From JAGLOK01 sp023139005 (GTDB lineage Bacteria > Bacillota > Clostridia > Christensenellales > UMGS416), in the NCBI GenBank assembly GCA_030637745.1, contig DAOWFX010000016.1, forward strand, positions 1-21,109: a DNA stretch of 21,109 bases, given 5' to 3'. The translations under genes were made by a program, and so were the position numbers. The notes under the pieces were generated by a model that made no database searches, was not told where the DNA came from, and was given only the letters and a program-made list of their open reading frames with translations. Positions 13,528-21,109 of this stretch are shown in pieces. Within the stretch, counting starts at the first letter, position 1. Each line of letters starts with the position of its first letter.

Positions 13528-15801
13528 ATGACCAAACAACACATAACTGATGCCATGTGGATATGCGCTGACAGCAAAATATCCTCCCCGCTTTTCAAAA
13601 GAGTATTTACCATAGACAAATCAATTACTTCTGCTGTACTCAGCTGCACTGGCTTAGGCTATTTTGAAGCATATCTCAATGGTGAAAAGGTAGGGCTAGA
13701 TGTCTTGATTCCTGCACAAACAGACTATGAGGATAGACAGCTTATTCATATGAAGTATCCAATGAACTTCAAGAGCCACCATCGTGTGATGTATTTAGAC
13801 TATGATGTCACAGAGATGATTGCGCAAGGCGACAATGCATTGGGCATGTGGCTGGGAAATGGCTTTTACAGGCAAACAGAAAGATACATTGAAGGCAACA
13901 TATCCTATGGTGATCCAAAGATGATGTTGTGTCTTGATATCACTTATGAAGACGGAAGCACCCAAAGCATATTGTCTGACGATAGCCATTGGTATACACA
14001 CACAAGTCCTATTTTATTCAATAACATCTTCTTTGGAGAAAAGTACGATGCCAACCTAGAAATTGACGATTGGTGTGCAGCAAGTAGTTCAGTTGATGGC
14101 TGGGATATGGCCATGAAAGCAACGCCCGTTGGTGGAAGGTTAGTCAAGCAGGACTGTCCCACAGACAGAGTGCAGGAAGTATATACTGCAACATGCCTAT
14201 ACAAAGGGAAAAATAGAACCATCTACGATATCAAGCAAAACATTTCAGGTTTCTTGACCATCAAAGTTTCGGGCATTAAAGGACAGAAGGTCAATATATG
14301 CTTTGCAGGCAATATCAAAGATGATTACAGTCTTGATTTTGAGTCCACTGGGGGAGAGAAGCAGATACAGCAGTTGGAGTATATCTTAAATGACAAACCC
14401 ACACAAAGCTACACACCACGATTTACGTGGGCAGCTTTTCGTTACTGCGAAGTAACAACGGATGCGGACATCATTGATATTCACGCCAATTTTGTATGTA
14501 CAGATATCAAGAAAACAGGAGAGTTTCATTGCTCCAATGAACTATTCAACAAGCTATTCGATTTATACAGCATCACTCAAAGAGCTAATATTCATGGGTG
14601 TATTACATCTGATTGCCCCCATAGAGAGCGCCTTTCTTATACGGGCGACGGGCAACTGGTTACAGAACCTTTGATGTTGAGTTTTGATGGATATTCATTT
14701 ATCAGAAAGTGGATTAAAGACTTGAAGGACGGACAAAATATCGATACAGGGTATGTTGCGCATACCATTCCATTTATGGGTGGTGGCGGTGGTCCCGCTT
14801 GGGGAAGTGCGATTGTCATTACACCATGGCGATATTATTTGCAGACAGGGGACTTAGCGATCTTAGAAGAGATGTATAAACCCATGCAACGCTGGATGGA
14901 TTACCTTGAAACGCGCACTGATGGCGATTATATCATTCACAGAGAAGAGCCCGGCGGTTGGTGCTTGGGTGACTGGTGTACACCGGGAGAAACAGTGATT
15001 CCTGAAAGCTATGTCAACACTTGCTATTATGCACACATTGCATTGCTTATGATTGATATCAGTGAGAAGCTTAATATAAGTACAGCACAATACGAAGAAT
15101 TATACAAGAGCATTAGAAACGCAATTATCACCAAATGGTATGATACGGATACCAATAGTTTTTCAATCGGAAGTCAAGGCACTGATGCTCTCGCATTATG
15201 GGCAAAGGTTGTTCCTGATGATGGAGTAACTCAAGTTGCACAAACCATGGCAGATCATATAACAAATGATTGTAACGGACACTTGGATACAGGCATTATC
15301 GCAACACCGATACTCCTTGACATGCTCACTGAATATGGACATTTCGATGTGGCATACAATAATATGGACAAGAAGACATATCCGTCATTCGGATATATGC
15401 TGGAACATGGTGCAACCACACTGTGGGAGCGGTTTGAAAAAGTGGAGTCAGACAATCATCCCATGTTCGGGACATACACCGCTTGGTTTATAAAGATCTT
15501 GGTTGGCATCAATATAGATACCGATAGTCCGGGGTATCAAAATATCATTATCAAGCCGCGATTTGACTGTGCATTGACTGCTGCATGTGGCAAAGTAGTC
15601 ACCATAGCCAATGAAATAATCACAGTCTCTTGGGAAAAGGAGTGCGATCAAGTAGAGATTATCATTTGTATTCCACAAAACACAACATATGATCTACAGT
15701 TGCCGGAAGGATATCAAGTACGATCAAAGATTAAAGAAAATAACAGCGAGCATATCATCGTAGTGAAAAATTTCATTGATAAAGTACTAAAGAGCACATA
15801 G
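13528..15801 (+). CDS. Alpha-L-rhamnosidase, glycoside hydrolase family 78
   Basis: GH78 enzymes release terminal alpha-L-rhamnose from plant glycosides and polysaccharides. An N-terminal beta-sandwich (AYLNGEKVG near 46-54, QTDYEDRQLIHMKY) precedes a second beta-domain (from about 230; GEKQIQQLEYIL, YTPRFTWAAFRYCEV). The (alpha/alpha)6 catalytic domain carries DCPHRERLSYTGDGQ (362-376), GGWCLGDW (476-483) and TTLWERFE with Glu634, acidic motifs conserved in GH78. A short C-terminal beta domain follows. No signal peptide is present, so it acts in the cytoplasm on imported glycosides. At 757 residues it is shorter than many (about 900-1000), lacking extra N-terminal modules. AGGAG precedes the ATG at 13528. 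No rhamnose catabolism or sugar transporter gene is adjacent. It converges with the next operon, only 8 bases between stops. Confidence 0.88.
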   Translation: MTKQHITDAMWICADSKISSPLFKRVFTIDKSITSAVLSCTGLGYFEAYLNGEKVGLDVLIPAQTDYEDRQLIHMKYPMNFKSHHRVMYLDYDVTEMIAQGDNALGMWLGNGFYRQTERYIEGNISYGDPKMMLCLDITYEDGSTQSILSDDSHWYTHTSPILFNNIFFGEKYDANLEIDDWCAASSSVDGWDMAMKATPVGGRLVKQDCPTDRVQEVYTATCLYKGKNRTIYDIKQNISGFLTIKVSGIKGQKVNICFAGNIKDDYSLDFESTGGEKQIQQLEYILNDKPTQSYTPRFTWAAFRYCEVTTDADIIDIHANFVCTDIKKTGEFHCSNELFNKLFDLYSITQRANIHGCITSDCPHRERLSYTGDGQLVTEPLMLSFDGYSFIRKWIKDLKDGQNIDTGYVAHTIPFMGGGGGPAWGSAIVITPWRYYLQTGDLAILEEMYKPMQRWMDYLETRTDGDYIIHREEPGGWCLGDWCTPGETVIPESYVNTCYYAHIALLMIDISEKLNISTAQYEELYKSIRNAIITKWYDTDTNSFSIGSQGTDALALWAKVVPDDGVTQVAQTMADHITNDCNGHLDTGIIATPILLDMLTEYGHFDVAYNNMDKKTYPSFGYMLEHGATTLWERFEKVESDNHPMFGTYTAWFIKILVGINIDTDSPGYQNIIIKPRFDCALTAACGKVVTIANEIITVSWEKECDQVEIIICIPQNTTYDLQLPEGYQVRSKIKENNSEHIIVVKNFIDKVLKST

Positions 15802-15809
15802 AATAAACG

Positions 15810-16511
15810 TTATTTCATATTCGTTTTTCGATAGGCAACCATAGCTATGACAATCCATACGATATGTACTAACGTTCCAATCATAAAATTTTGCATTGAG
15901 GGCATTTTTATTGAAACAAATACCCAGTAGAAAGGTGAAAAATAGGAAATATAGTGCAAAACTTCGCTATCGAATAAATCAAATATTATAGGGAGAAAGA
16001 GCAGACCCAGTGCCTTTGCATATGTGAGCGTTGATACTTTGTCCATTGCCAATGCACTCAATAGCATCGTAATCATAATCACCTGAAAGATGGCAAAAAC
16101 ACAACAATATATTGCAGCTTGAAGTGAAACATCGTTGAGCATTACAAATAAGCAAGCCATTGCACAATAGACAAGTGACAAAGCAGTGGGTAAAAACAAT
16201 CTAGTGACGTAATACTTTTTCATGCCACTGGGTGTTATTTGTATGAATGAATAGAGGTCTTGATCCTTTTCATCGACCATTAAAAATCCTGTGAGTATTC
16301 CCATCATGTAGGGCGATAGGATAATGGTCAGTGTTGTGAAGTAAATGTAATACGGAGACAAATCAAAATCCAAGTTGTTGATTAGTATACTATTTAGCTG
16401 TGGAATACCAAACTTGAAAAGAAGAATGATAAATATCGGCAGGACGAATATGATTGCCATGATAGGCTCTCTAAAGATCAATTTTATATCCAATTTTATT
16501 TTCTTCAACAT
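15810..16511 (-). CDS. ABC transporter permease (second permease of the exporter)
   Basis: This is a polytopic protein with about six hydrophobic spans, starting with PIMAIIFVLPIFIILLFKFG. It includes the cytoplasmic segment MVDEKDQDLYSFIQITPSGM, typical of permeases in three-gene drug exporters annotated as fluoroquinolone-type (Rv2686c-2688c-like). The frame is open from an ATG at 16526, but GGAAGG (16524-16519) lies within that extension and after the ATG, so the real start is more likely the tandem ATGs at 16514/16511; 16511 gives 7-base spacing. With this start the gene begins 4 bases after the stop of the first permease. It is the last gene of the operon. The cargo is unknown. Confidence 0.85.
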   Translation of the reverse strand: MLKKIKLDIKLIFREPIMAIIFVLPIFIILLFKFGIPQLNSILINNLDFDLSPYYIYFTTLTIILSPYMMGILTGFLMVDEKDQDLYSFIQITPSGMKKYYVTRLFLPTALSLVYCAMACLFVMLNDVSLQAAIYCCVFAIFQVIMITMLLSALAMDKVSTLTYAKALGLLFLPIIFDLFDSEVLHYISYFSPFYWVFVSIKMPSMQNFMIGTLVHIVWIVIAMVAYRKTNMK

Positions 16512-16515
16512 CATA

Positions 16516-17205
16516 TTACCTTCCATACATTTTCTTCAAAATTCTATTTCTTGTTATAAAAAATGCAATGACACAAAATAGCAGTAGATTTGCACTATAA
16601 TACAGTGCATCGACAAACAGAATTTTATTGTATGCACCTAGTATGAGCTGTAGTCCTGTATATGTGGGAAATATTTTCAAGAAGCCTGTGTGTGGGATAT
16701 CAAACATTGCAATCGCAGGAAGCATGATGAGAATCATAATTGGGATCATTTTGTACAAGAAATGAATGATACTTTTTGCACTACAAACAACATATAGCCC
16801 GATCAATGAAAAGAAACAAGAGGATAAAACGCTTGCAATAAACAATACAAAAGGATTAAACGCAATACCCATAACAATAGCCATTAGTAGCGATGCACTA
16901 AGCCCCAAAATGGCCAAAGAAAAGATTTTTGAGAGCATGTATTGCGCAAGCGATAGTGGTGTAATGGATAGATAGCTAAATATTCCTTGTTCTTTTTCAA
17001 GCATGAAAATCACACCAATGAATATGAATCCAATAATAGATGGGTCTGAAAAAATAACAGCAGGAATAACATAAGGCAAAACATTGTCCGGCAATTGGAA
17101 AAACACGACAACATATAAAACAGAGATTGCAAGGTATACAAAGTAGAATCCATGTCTAAACTGAAAGAGAATATCTGATTTCAATGCATTTCGTAGATTT
17201 TTCAT
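16516..17205 (-). CDS. ABC transporter permease (first permease of the exporter)
   Basis: A 229-residue membrane protein with about six spans, beginning MKNLRNALKSDILFQFRHG, a cytoplasmic amphipathic start typical of these permeases. It contains FMLEKEQGIFSYLSITPLS, which parallels the segment in the second permease (DEKDQDLYSFIQITPS), so the two permeases are paralogous and probably form a heterodimer. Its ATG overlaps the stop of the ATPase gene by 4 bases. The layout TetR-ATPase-permease-permease matches small multidrug exporters; actual drug specificity is not visible. Confidence 0.87.
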   Translation of the reverse strand: MKNLRNALKSDILFQFRHGFYFVYLAISVLYVVVFFQLPDNVLPYVIPAVIFSDPSIIGFIFIGVIFMLEKEQGIFSYLSITPLSLAQYMLSKIFSLAILGLSASLLMAIVMGIAFNPFVLFIASVLSSCFFSLIGLYVVCSAKSIIHFLYKMIPIMILIMLPAIAMFDIPHTGFLKIFPTYTGLQLILGAYNKILFVDALYYSANLLLFCVIAFFITRNRILKKMYGR

Positions 17206-18056
17206 TGAATAGATCTCCCGGTTACCTTGATAAAAATGTCTTCAAGTGTTGCCTCGCTTGTATGAATTGTTTTGATTTCGTTATTTTTCAAAACATCTAG
17301 AAACTCGCTGTTTTCTCCAATCCCATCGATTGCGTGATATTTCTTTATTACCTTCTTTTTTTCTATATACTCAATAGCGACTTCTCTTTTTCCATATTGA
17401 AGCATTAAGTTTTTAGGATTGTCAATCGCCCGTAGTTTCCCATCGACAATGAAAGCAACACGATCACATATTTGAGTTGCAACCCCCATGTTATGCGTGG
17501 TCAAAAAAATTGTCTTTCCTTCGCATTTAAGTCTTTTGATATATTGTTTAATGATATTGGCATTTACAGGATCCAATCCCGATGTGGGTTCATCCAAGAA
17601 GATGATGTCTGGATTATGCTGTATTGCACGGATGAAGTTTAGTCGTACCTTCATACCTTTGGAAAAGTCTTCGATTTTCTTTTTTTTATACGCAAGTAAC
17701 CCTACATTATCCAAAAGCATATCTAAATCATCGTTTTTGTTAACATAATAGGATAAGAATAATTCCAGATTTTCGATTGCGGTGAGTTTCATGTATAGAT
17801 TGGGAAACTCAAATGCAACCCCGATTTTTTCATAAAAGTCGCGTCCCCAATCACTCCTGTTTTTCCCCATGATACGAATGTCACCTTCATAGTTTGTTAG
17901 TAGCCCCGTGATGATTTTTTGAGTAGTAGTTTTTCCTGCACCACTGGGTCCCAAGAAGCCAAACACCTCGCCCTTTTGGATATCAAAGGATATGTCGTTG
18001 ATGGTCTGTGAATCATTGTTCTGATACTGATATTTTAAGCTACTTACTTCTATCAT
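17202..18056 (-). CDS. ABC exporter ATP-binding protein
   Basis: Nucleotide-binding subunit for the two permeases downstream. Walker A GPSGAGKTT (36-44), Walker B IIFLDEPTSGLD (151-162) with Glu156, and TTHN as the H-switch region. The signature is the degenerate FSKGM (131-135), and the Q-loop position reads FEFPNLY with Glu83 where most ABC ATPases have Gln; I recall similar changes in this exporter subfamily, so they may be a subfamily trait instead of damage. A C-terminal domain (about 215-284) ends in ATLEDIFIKVTGR, common to drug-exporter ATPases. The gene overlaps both the upstream TetR gene and the downstream permease gene by 4 bases. Confidence 0.92.
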   Translation of the reverse strand: MIEVSSLKYQYQNNDSQTINDISFDIQKGEVFGFLGPSGAGKTTTQKIITGLLTNYEGDIRIMGKNRSDWGRDFYEKIGVAFEFPNLYMKLTAIENLELFLSYYVNKNDDLDMLLDNVGLLAYKKKKIEDFSKGMKVRLNFIRAIQHNPDIIFLDEPTSGLDPVNANIIKQYIKRLKCEGKTIFLTTHNMGVATQICDRVAFIVDGKLRAIDNPKNLMLQYGKREVAIEYIEKKKVIKKYHAIDGIGENSEFLDVLKNNEIKTIHTSEATLEDIFIKVTGRSIQ

Positions 18057-18667
18057 GTCACTACTCCTGTTGTAAATACACCGATAATTCCATGGATGGT
18101 ATATATTAAAGATGCTTTGATTAATGCTCTCTTGGTTTCTTGGTCGGGGTCTATTTTGTTGATATATAGCATGGACTCAATAAATTGCATGCTAATCATC
18201 TCAACGATGGCGTTTTGGTGCACTATTTGGTGCTTTTGCTTTGCAAAATCATGCAATAAGTGATCGGTGATGAGTTGTTTTGTCTTGCTTCGAACCGTGA
18301 TGTATTTGGCGCTTTCTCCACATGTAAATAGGAGATAGAAGCGTTTTGAAAACAAACCAAGAAGCATTTCACCCAGCATATCGATTTCCTCTTCCCATTG
18401 TTCTGGCTGTACGTTATCCCATTGTCGACCACTATTTTGATCCTGCTCATGTTCCTTGATTATACTTTCAAACATCATGTATTCATGATTGACAATCTCA
18501 TCGAGTATGGCTTCTTTGTTTTCAAAGTAATTATAAATATTCCCAAGTGTCGTTTGCGCATTTTTTGCAATGCTTCGCAAAGAAGCACCACTAAATCCCA
18601 TTGAAAAGAATTCTTGCTCTGCACTTATGAGAATTGCATTTTTCATTTCTTCTTTTTGATACTGCAT
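18053..18667 (-). CDS. TetR/AcrR family regulator of the ABC exporter
   Basis: The helix-turn-helix region SLRSIAKNAQTTLGNIYNYF (29-48) is preceded by the helix MKNAILISAEQEFFSMGF. The C-terminal domain (about 60-204) probably senses a small hydrophobic ligand. The gene is first in a fully overlapping operon (4-base overlap with the ATPase), so it most likely represses its own operon and is released by an exported compound. AGGTGA lies about 7 bases before the ATG at 18667. A palindrome covers the -10 of its promoter. Confidence 0.9.
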   Translation of the reverse strand: MQYQKEEMKNAILISAEQEFFSMGFSGASLRSIAKNAQTTLGNIYNYFENKEAILDEIVNHEYMMFESIIKEHEQDQNSGRQWDNVQPEQWEEEIDMLGEMLLGLFSKRFYLLFTCGESAKYITVRSKTKQLITDHLLHDFAKQKHQIVHQNAIVEMISMQFIESMLYINKIDPDQETKRALIKASLIYTIHGIIGVFTTGVVT

Positions 18668-18690
18668 AAAAAATCACCTGTTCATTAATG

Positions 18691-18719
18691 ATAATATCAC
18701 ATTGCATACCAAAACACAA
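18691..18719 (-). promoter_or_regulatory. Promoter and possible operator of the TetR/ABC exporter operon
   Basis: On the minus strand TTGTGT (18719-18714) and TATTAT (18696-18691) are 17 bases apart. The -10 lies inside TGATAtTATCA, a 5-bp-arm palindrome (18688-18698), and CATTAATG is a second small palindrome just downstream. A repressor bound here would block RNA polymerase. The match to consensus is good only for the -10. Confidence 0.5.
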
Positions 18720-18791
18720 GCTATTTTCCAAACCACAAAAAACTACAGATGTTAACATTTGTTACCCTTTTTTATACTAGTCACACGCATC

Positions 18792-18820
18792 AAAAAGGCA
18801 CCTATTTCTAGGTGACCTTT
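18792..18820 (-). terminator. Intrinsic terminator of the DUF2304/DUF6020 unit
   Basis: On the minus strand AAAGG-T-CACCTA pairs with TAGGTG-CCTTT (11 bp with one bulged T) around a GAAA tetraloop and runs into TTTTT. It lies 28 bases after the DUF6020 stop codon. On the plus strand no T-tract follows, so it works for leftward transcription. The rest of the 180-base gap to 18668 holds only the next operon's promoter. Confidence 0.8.
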
Positions 18821-18847
18821 GCATACGTGATGTGGTTTTATTTGCAG

Positions 18848-20479
18848 CTATGCTTCTTCTGTTATCGCTTCACTCTCCTCAGCTACTGTACTATCTTTTT
18901 GTGGAATCATCAGTGCATACACAAGCATTATTACAAACACCGATACATTACAGTATAAATAACGAACATTCTGTGAAGGATTAATCATCATATATCCAAG
19001 CATATTAAACATAGCTGGAGAAGCTACGATAAGCGATAGTTTTCCATGCTTTCTGTATGCAACTAGCAACAGCAAAAAGGTCAAAAGCATGTAAAGAGCA
19101 GGCCTCCATAAGAATGTAGTATATTGATTGGGATATAAAATTGTACTATCTAGAAAGTCTCGAAGTTTCGGAAATACAGAAGCTTCCTCTGCGAGTTTCA
19201 TATTCTTATATGATGTAATCAATTTGTTTCTGGCTGTTGTGTAACCATAATCTGGAGTACACCAAGCAATAGCAGTAAGCTTTTCATATCCTTCGATGGC
19301 AGCTATTGGAAAGTCACTAACAAGGGACAGATAAAATTGTATAAATCGACTTGTCGAAGTTGCAAGATGTCCAACATTAACACTCGCATTGAAGTTCAAG
19401 TTAAAGTCCCATCGGTTAGGATATTTTTCTTTTGATAAGTTGACATATCCCATATCAATAAACCATTCTGTATCTTCTAGCTGCCGATCACTCAGCTCAT
19501 ACCAATGGCTTACAAGTATATTGATTGTTTGTCCAACGGGTAGCATAAAATATTCTGCTGACGTTGATCGATGAGAATAGTTGTCACCCAATGAGTTCGC
19601 TGCAACTTTTTCTATACCAAAAAACCCAACAACAACAATTAATAACGCGATAGTAAAGCTGATGGTCTGCTTATAGTTTTTCATCAAAAAGAAAATAGAC
19701 CCTGAAAACGCGAGTGTCAAAGGAATCACCAGCATTCCATTATGTCTGCTTAACATTGCAATGAGTCCTGCAACAATTAATGCAATTATTTGCTTTATCC
19801 TTGGTTTTTTTTGAGATGCACACTCCATAAGTATGGTACTTATAAAAACTAATGACATAATATATGAAATATCTTTCAACCATGTTACAGAATGAATAGC
19901 ATTCACAGGAACTATTGATAGAAATATTGCAATTGTCCAACACCATTTACGATGCAGACCTTGCTTTTCAAATGCATATGCAACATAAGAGTATACAAAG
20001 GAACAAAATAGAATTTGAACAAGTATAAATATTGCAGGGCTATCCCAAATCATCTTACCCAATGATACATACATTGAATATATAATGGGGTGCATATTAT
20101 TATAGACACCTTCTACAGCTCTAAACCAGATATATGCACTATCATATGGAACGATTGCAGGCCAGTTGCATAGCCAAAGGAGTGTTGATACAAGAATTCC
20201 TGGTATCATGTAATAGAGTATTCTACGCTTTTTTACTTGACTAGTATGTTTTGTCCAGTTCAGTTTTTCGAGCACTAAAACAACAATGATAGTCATAAAG
20301 AAAAGTCCTATTATCAATAGAATTCCTATTAATATACCACCAACTCCTTCTACTAATGAGAAGGGTCTAATAAATATAGACTTTGCTGCAAATATTGAGA
20401 AAGTTAATATATATATATATTTTTTTGCTTTAAAATTTTCTCGAATTTTGTATAATACATTTTTGATAAATCGAGTCAA
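18848..20479 (-). CDS. DUF6020-type polytopic membrane protein, GT-C glycosyltransferase-like
   Basis: The 543-residue protein has roughly ten to twelve hydrophobic spans and matches my memory of DUF6020 proteins. An early extracytoplasmic loop holds PYDSAYIWFRAVEGVYNNMH followed by PIIYSMYVSLG, with an Asp and an HP pair placed like the catalytic loop of GT-C glycosyltransferases that use lipid-linked sugars; a second large outer loop (about 320-440) lies between later spans. A transferase role at the cell surface is therefore plausible but unproven. The start is TTG at 20479: GGAG (20489-20486) lies 6 bases upstream, and the next in-frame Met falls inside the second span. The DUF2304 gene ends 21 bases upstream, so the two are one unit. 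The C-terminus is an acidic tail rich in Glu. Confidence 0.75.
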   Translation of the reverse strand: MTRFIKNVLYKIRENFKAKKYIYILTFSIFAAKSIFIRPFSLVEGVGGILIGILLIIGLFFMTIIVVLVLEKLNWTKHTSQVKKRRILYYMIPGILVSTLLWLCNWPAIVPYDSAYIWFRAVEGVYNNMHPIIYSMYVSLGKMIWDSPAIFILVQILFCSFVYSYVAYAFEKQGLHRKWCWTIAIFLSIVPVNAIHSVTWLKDISYIMSLVFISTILMECASQKKPRIKQIIALIVAGLIAMLSRHNGMLVIPLTLAFSGSIFFLMKNYKQTISFTIALLIVVVGFFGIEKVAANSLGDNYSHRSTSAEYFMLPVGQTINILVSHWYELSDRQLEDTEWFIDMGYVNLSKEKYPNRWDFNLNFNASVNVGHLATSTSRFIQFYLSLVSDFPIAAIEGYEKLTAIAWCTPDYGYTTARNKLITSYKNMKLAEEASVFPKLRDFLDSTILYPNQYTTFLWRPALYMLLTFLLLLVAYRKHGKLSLIVASPAMFNMLGYMMINPSQNVRYLYCNVSVFVIMLVYALMIPQKDSTVAEESEAITEEA

Positions 20480-20500
20480 TATAATCTCCAGATGTTATGT

Positions 20501-20842
20501 TTATTCATTATCTTCCAAGTCTTCGATTCTCTTCTCGAGCAATGACACTCTTCTAGCTAGTGCATCGCTTTTCCTTTTATTATCATCCATCTGGGTGTAC
20601 AGCCTGAATATCAAAACAGCTAAAAACAATATAGCAATAAGAAAATAAAGTGATGGGGGATAATCAATACCAATGGTTTTTGCTAAGTTATCCATTGATT
20701 TTGGGAAAATTGAAAGTAAGATTATCACTAAACATCCAAGCATCCAAAACACAGATTCTTTTTCTGGAAGTCTTTTTGAAAGTGTTTGTGTTAATACTAT
20801 TGCAGTAACAATTAATGCTGTTACTAAGAAAAACCAACTCAT
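20501..20842 (-). CDS. DUF2304 family membrane protein
   Basis: This 113-residue protein has three hydrophobic spans (about 3-20, 31-46, 66-84) and a C-terminal heptad-like coiled coil (KRKSDALARRVSLLEKRIED), the standard DUF2304 layout. Family members usually sit beside polyprenol-phosphate glycosyltransferases or in surface-polysaccharide loci, where they may be accessory or scaffold proteins. Here the partner is the GT-C-like DUF6020 protein 21 bases downstream. AAAGGG precedes the ATG. The upstream side is cut by a transposase remnant, so an original glycosyltransferase neighbour may have been lost or lies beyond the window. Confidence 0.82.
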   Translation of the reverse strand: MSWFFLVTALIVTAIVLTQTLSKRLPEKESVFWMLGCLVIILLSIFPKSMDNLAKTIGIDYPPSLYFLIAILFLAVLIFRLYTQMDDNKRKSDALARRVSLLEKRIEDLEDNE

Positions 20843-20906
20843 ATAAATCCCTTTGTAATTCTATTTTATATAGAGTTTAAACTATTGTATGATGATTGTC
20901 CATACG

Positions 20907-20934
20907 GGTATATGTTATTACTATACATTGTCAA
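20907..20934 (-). promoter_or_regulatory. Promoter of the DUF2304/DUF6020 unit, possibly hybrid with an IS end
   Basis: On the minus strand perfect TTGACA (20934-20929) is followed after 16 bases by TATACC (20912-20907). The -35 coincides with the inferred end of the adjacent insertion sequence (TG at 20929-20930 on the plus strand), so the element may supply the -35 and the flanking DNA the -10. Confidence 0.45.
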
Positions 20935-21109
20935 ATGATCCGTTACACATTAGGCAGATATATTCCTTCAGTACTGAATAGGTGATTTTCTACCTAAAAC
21001 CAATAAAGGAAAATTGTTATCCCAACGTTGATATCGTTGTAATTGATTGTTTGCATCTTTAAGTGAGTAGAAAGTTCTGTTTGCATAAAATCTCTCACTG
21101 TCCATTCTA
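20929..21109 (-). mobile_element. 3' end of a second insertion sequence (partial)
   Basis: A transposase C-terminus enters from the right edge and stops at 20968. About 35-40 bases beyond the stop the sequence TGTCAAATGATCCGTTACA (plus strand, 20929 onward) starts with TG and could be the terminal inverted repeat. The other end is outside the window, so the boundary is a guess. The element differs from the one at the left edge: the two transposase tails share no motif. Confidence 0.45.
20968..21109 (-). CDS. DDE integrase-core transposase, C-terminal fragment
   Basis: Reading in from the right edge, the minus strand gives RMDSERFYANRTFYSLKDAN and continues with NQLQRYQRWDNNFPLLVLGR then KSPIQY before TGA. 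This matches the end of the rve/integrase core of IS3/IS481-type transposases, where the last catalytic Glu is followed by SHRxDxxRFY and a final NxxPxxxLxxKSP block. The catalytic residues themselves lie outside the window. It is not possible to say whether the gene is complete. Confidence 0.65.
   Translation of the reverse strand, partial: RMDSERFYANRTFYSLKDANNQLQRYQRWDNNFPLLVLGRKSPIQY

Noticed and set aside
15802..15814. AATAA-ACG-TTATT between the convergent rhamnosidase and permease genes as a terminator
   Set aside because: A 5-bp all A-T stem is too weak and there is no T-tract.
1..21109. CRISPR arrays, tRNA/rRNA genes, toxin-antitoxin or restriction-modification systems
   Set aside because: No short regularly spaced repeats, no cloverleaf-type sequence and no matching protein motifs were found by reading both strands; the methyltransferase lacks DNA-methylase motifs such as DPPY or NPPF.

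Overview
The window looks like a chromosomal accessory region of a low-GC Gram-positive anaerobe, probably a member of the Clostridia (Lachnospiraceae-like). This rests on strong AGGAGG-type ribosome binding sites, TTGACA/TATAAT-type promoters, AT-rich spacers and the family mix: DUF1638, DUF6020, DUF2304, a membrane MutS-like ATPase, a clostridial-type ABC-F protein and small TetR-controlled ABC exporters. Genus cannot be read from the sequence. No rRNA, tRNA, CRISPR array or replication origin was recognised.

Layout. (1) 1-584: the right end of an IS3-type insertion sequence abuts a GNAT acetyltransferase remnant that is internally deleted and frameshifted. (2) 600-2352: a promoter, a 26-codon leader ORF and a terminator/antiterminator precede an RsgA-type ribosome-associated GTPase, translationally linked to a second GNAT. 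(3) 2353-5063: a mannitol-1-phosphate-dehydrogenase-like enzyme and an FGGY sugar kinase, a probable polyol/pentulose catabolic pair with no transporter in view. (4) 5144-9198: a strong promoter drives a tight four-gene operon of ABC-2 exporter ATPase, permease, DUF1638 protein and a membrane-anchored MutS-like ATPase. (5) 9230-11782, minus strand: an Lsa-like ABC-F protein with its own promoter and a tiny leader ORF, behind a SAM-dependent methyltransferase. (6) 11731-13473: about 115 bp covering the methyltransferase 5' end and promoter occurs twice as diverged direct repeats, flanking an AT-rich TetR/flavoprotein pair; the second copy is a methyltransferase gene cut off after 18 codons. (7) 13528-15801: a cytoplasmic GH78 alpha-L-rhamnosidase. 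(8) 15810-18667, minus strand: a translationally coupled operon of TetR regulator, ABC ATPase and two permeases. (9) 18792-20934, minus strand: a DUF2304 protein and a DUF6020 polytopic membrane protein, a pair suggesting a cell-surface glycan role, ending in a clear terminator. (10) 20929-21109: the 3' end of a second, different transposase running out of the window.

Taken together, much of the window concerns stress or drug response: two ABC exporters, an ABC-F ribosome-protection protein, a ribosome-assembly GTPase with an attenuator-like leader, two TetR regulators and acetyltransferases. Sugar/polyol catabolism and a surface-glycan pair are interleaved, and insertion-sequence remnants lie at both edges. 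The best candidates for something undescribed are the leader-controlled RsgA unit, the ABC/DUF1638/membrane-MutS operon, and the repeat-flanked cassette that leaves an orphan promoter pointing back into it. All functions are read from motifs and context; no database search was possible.
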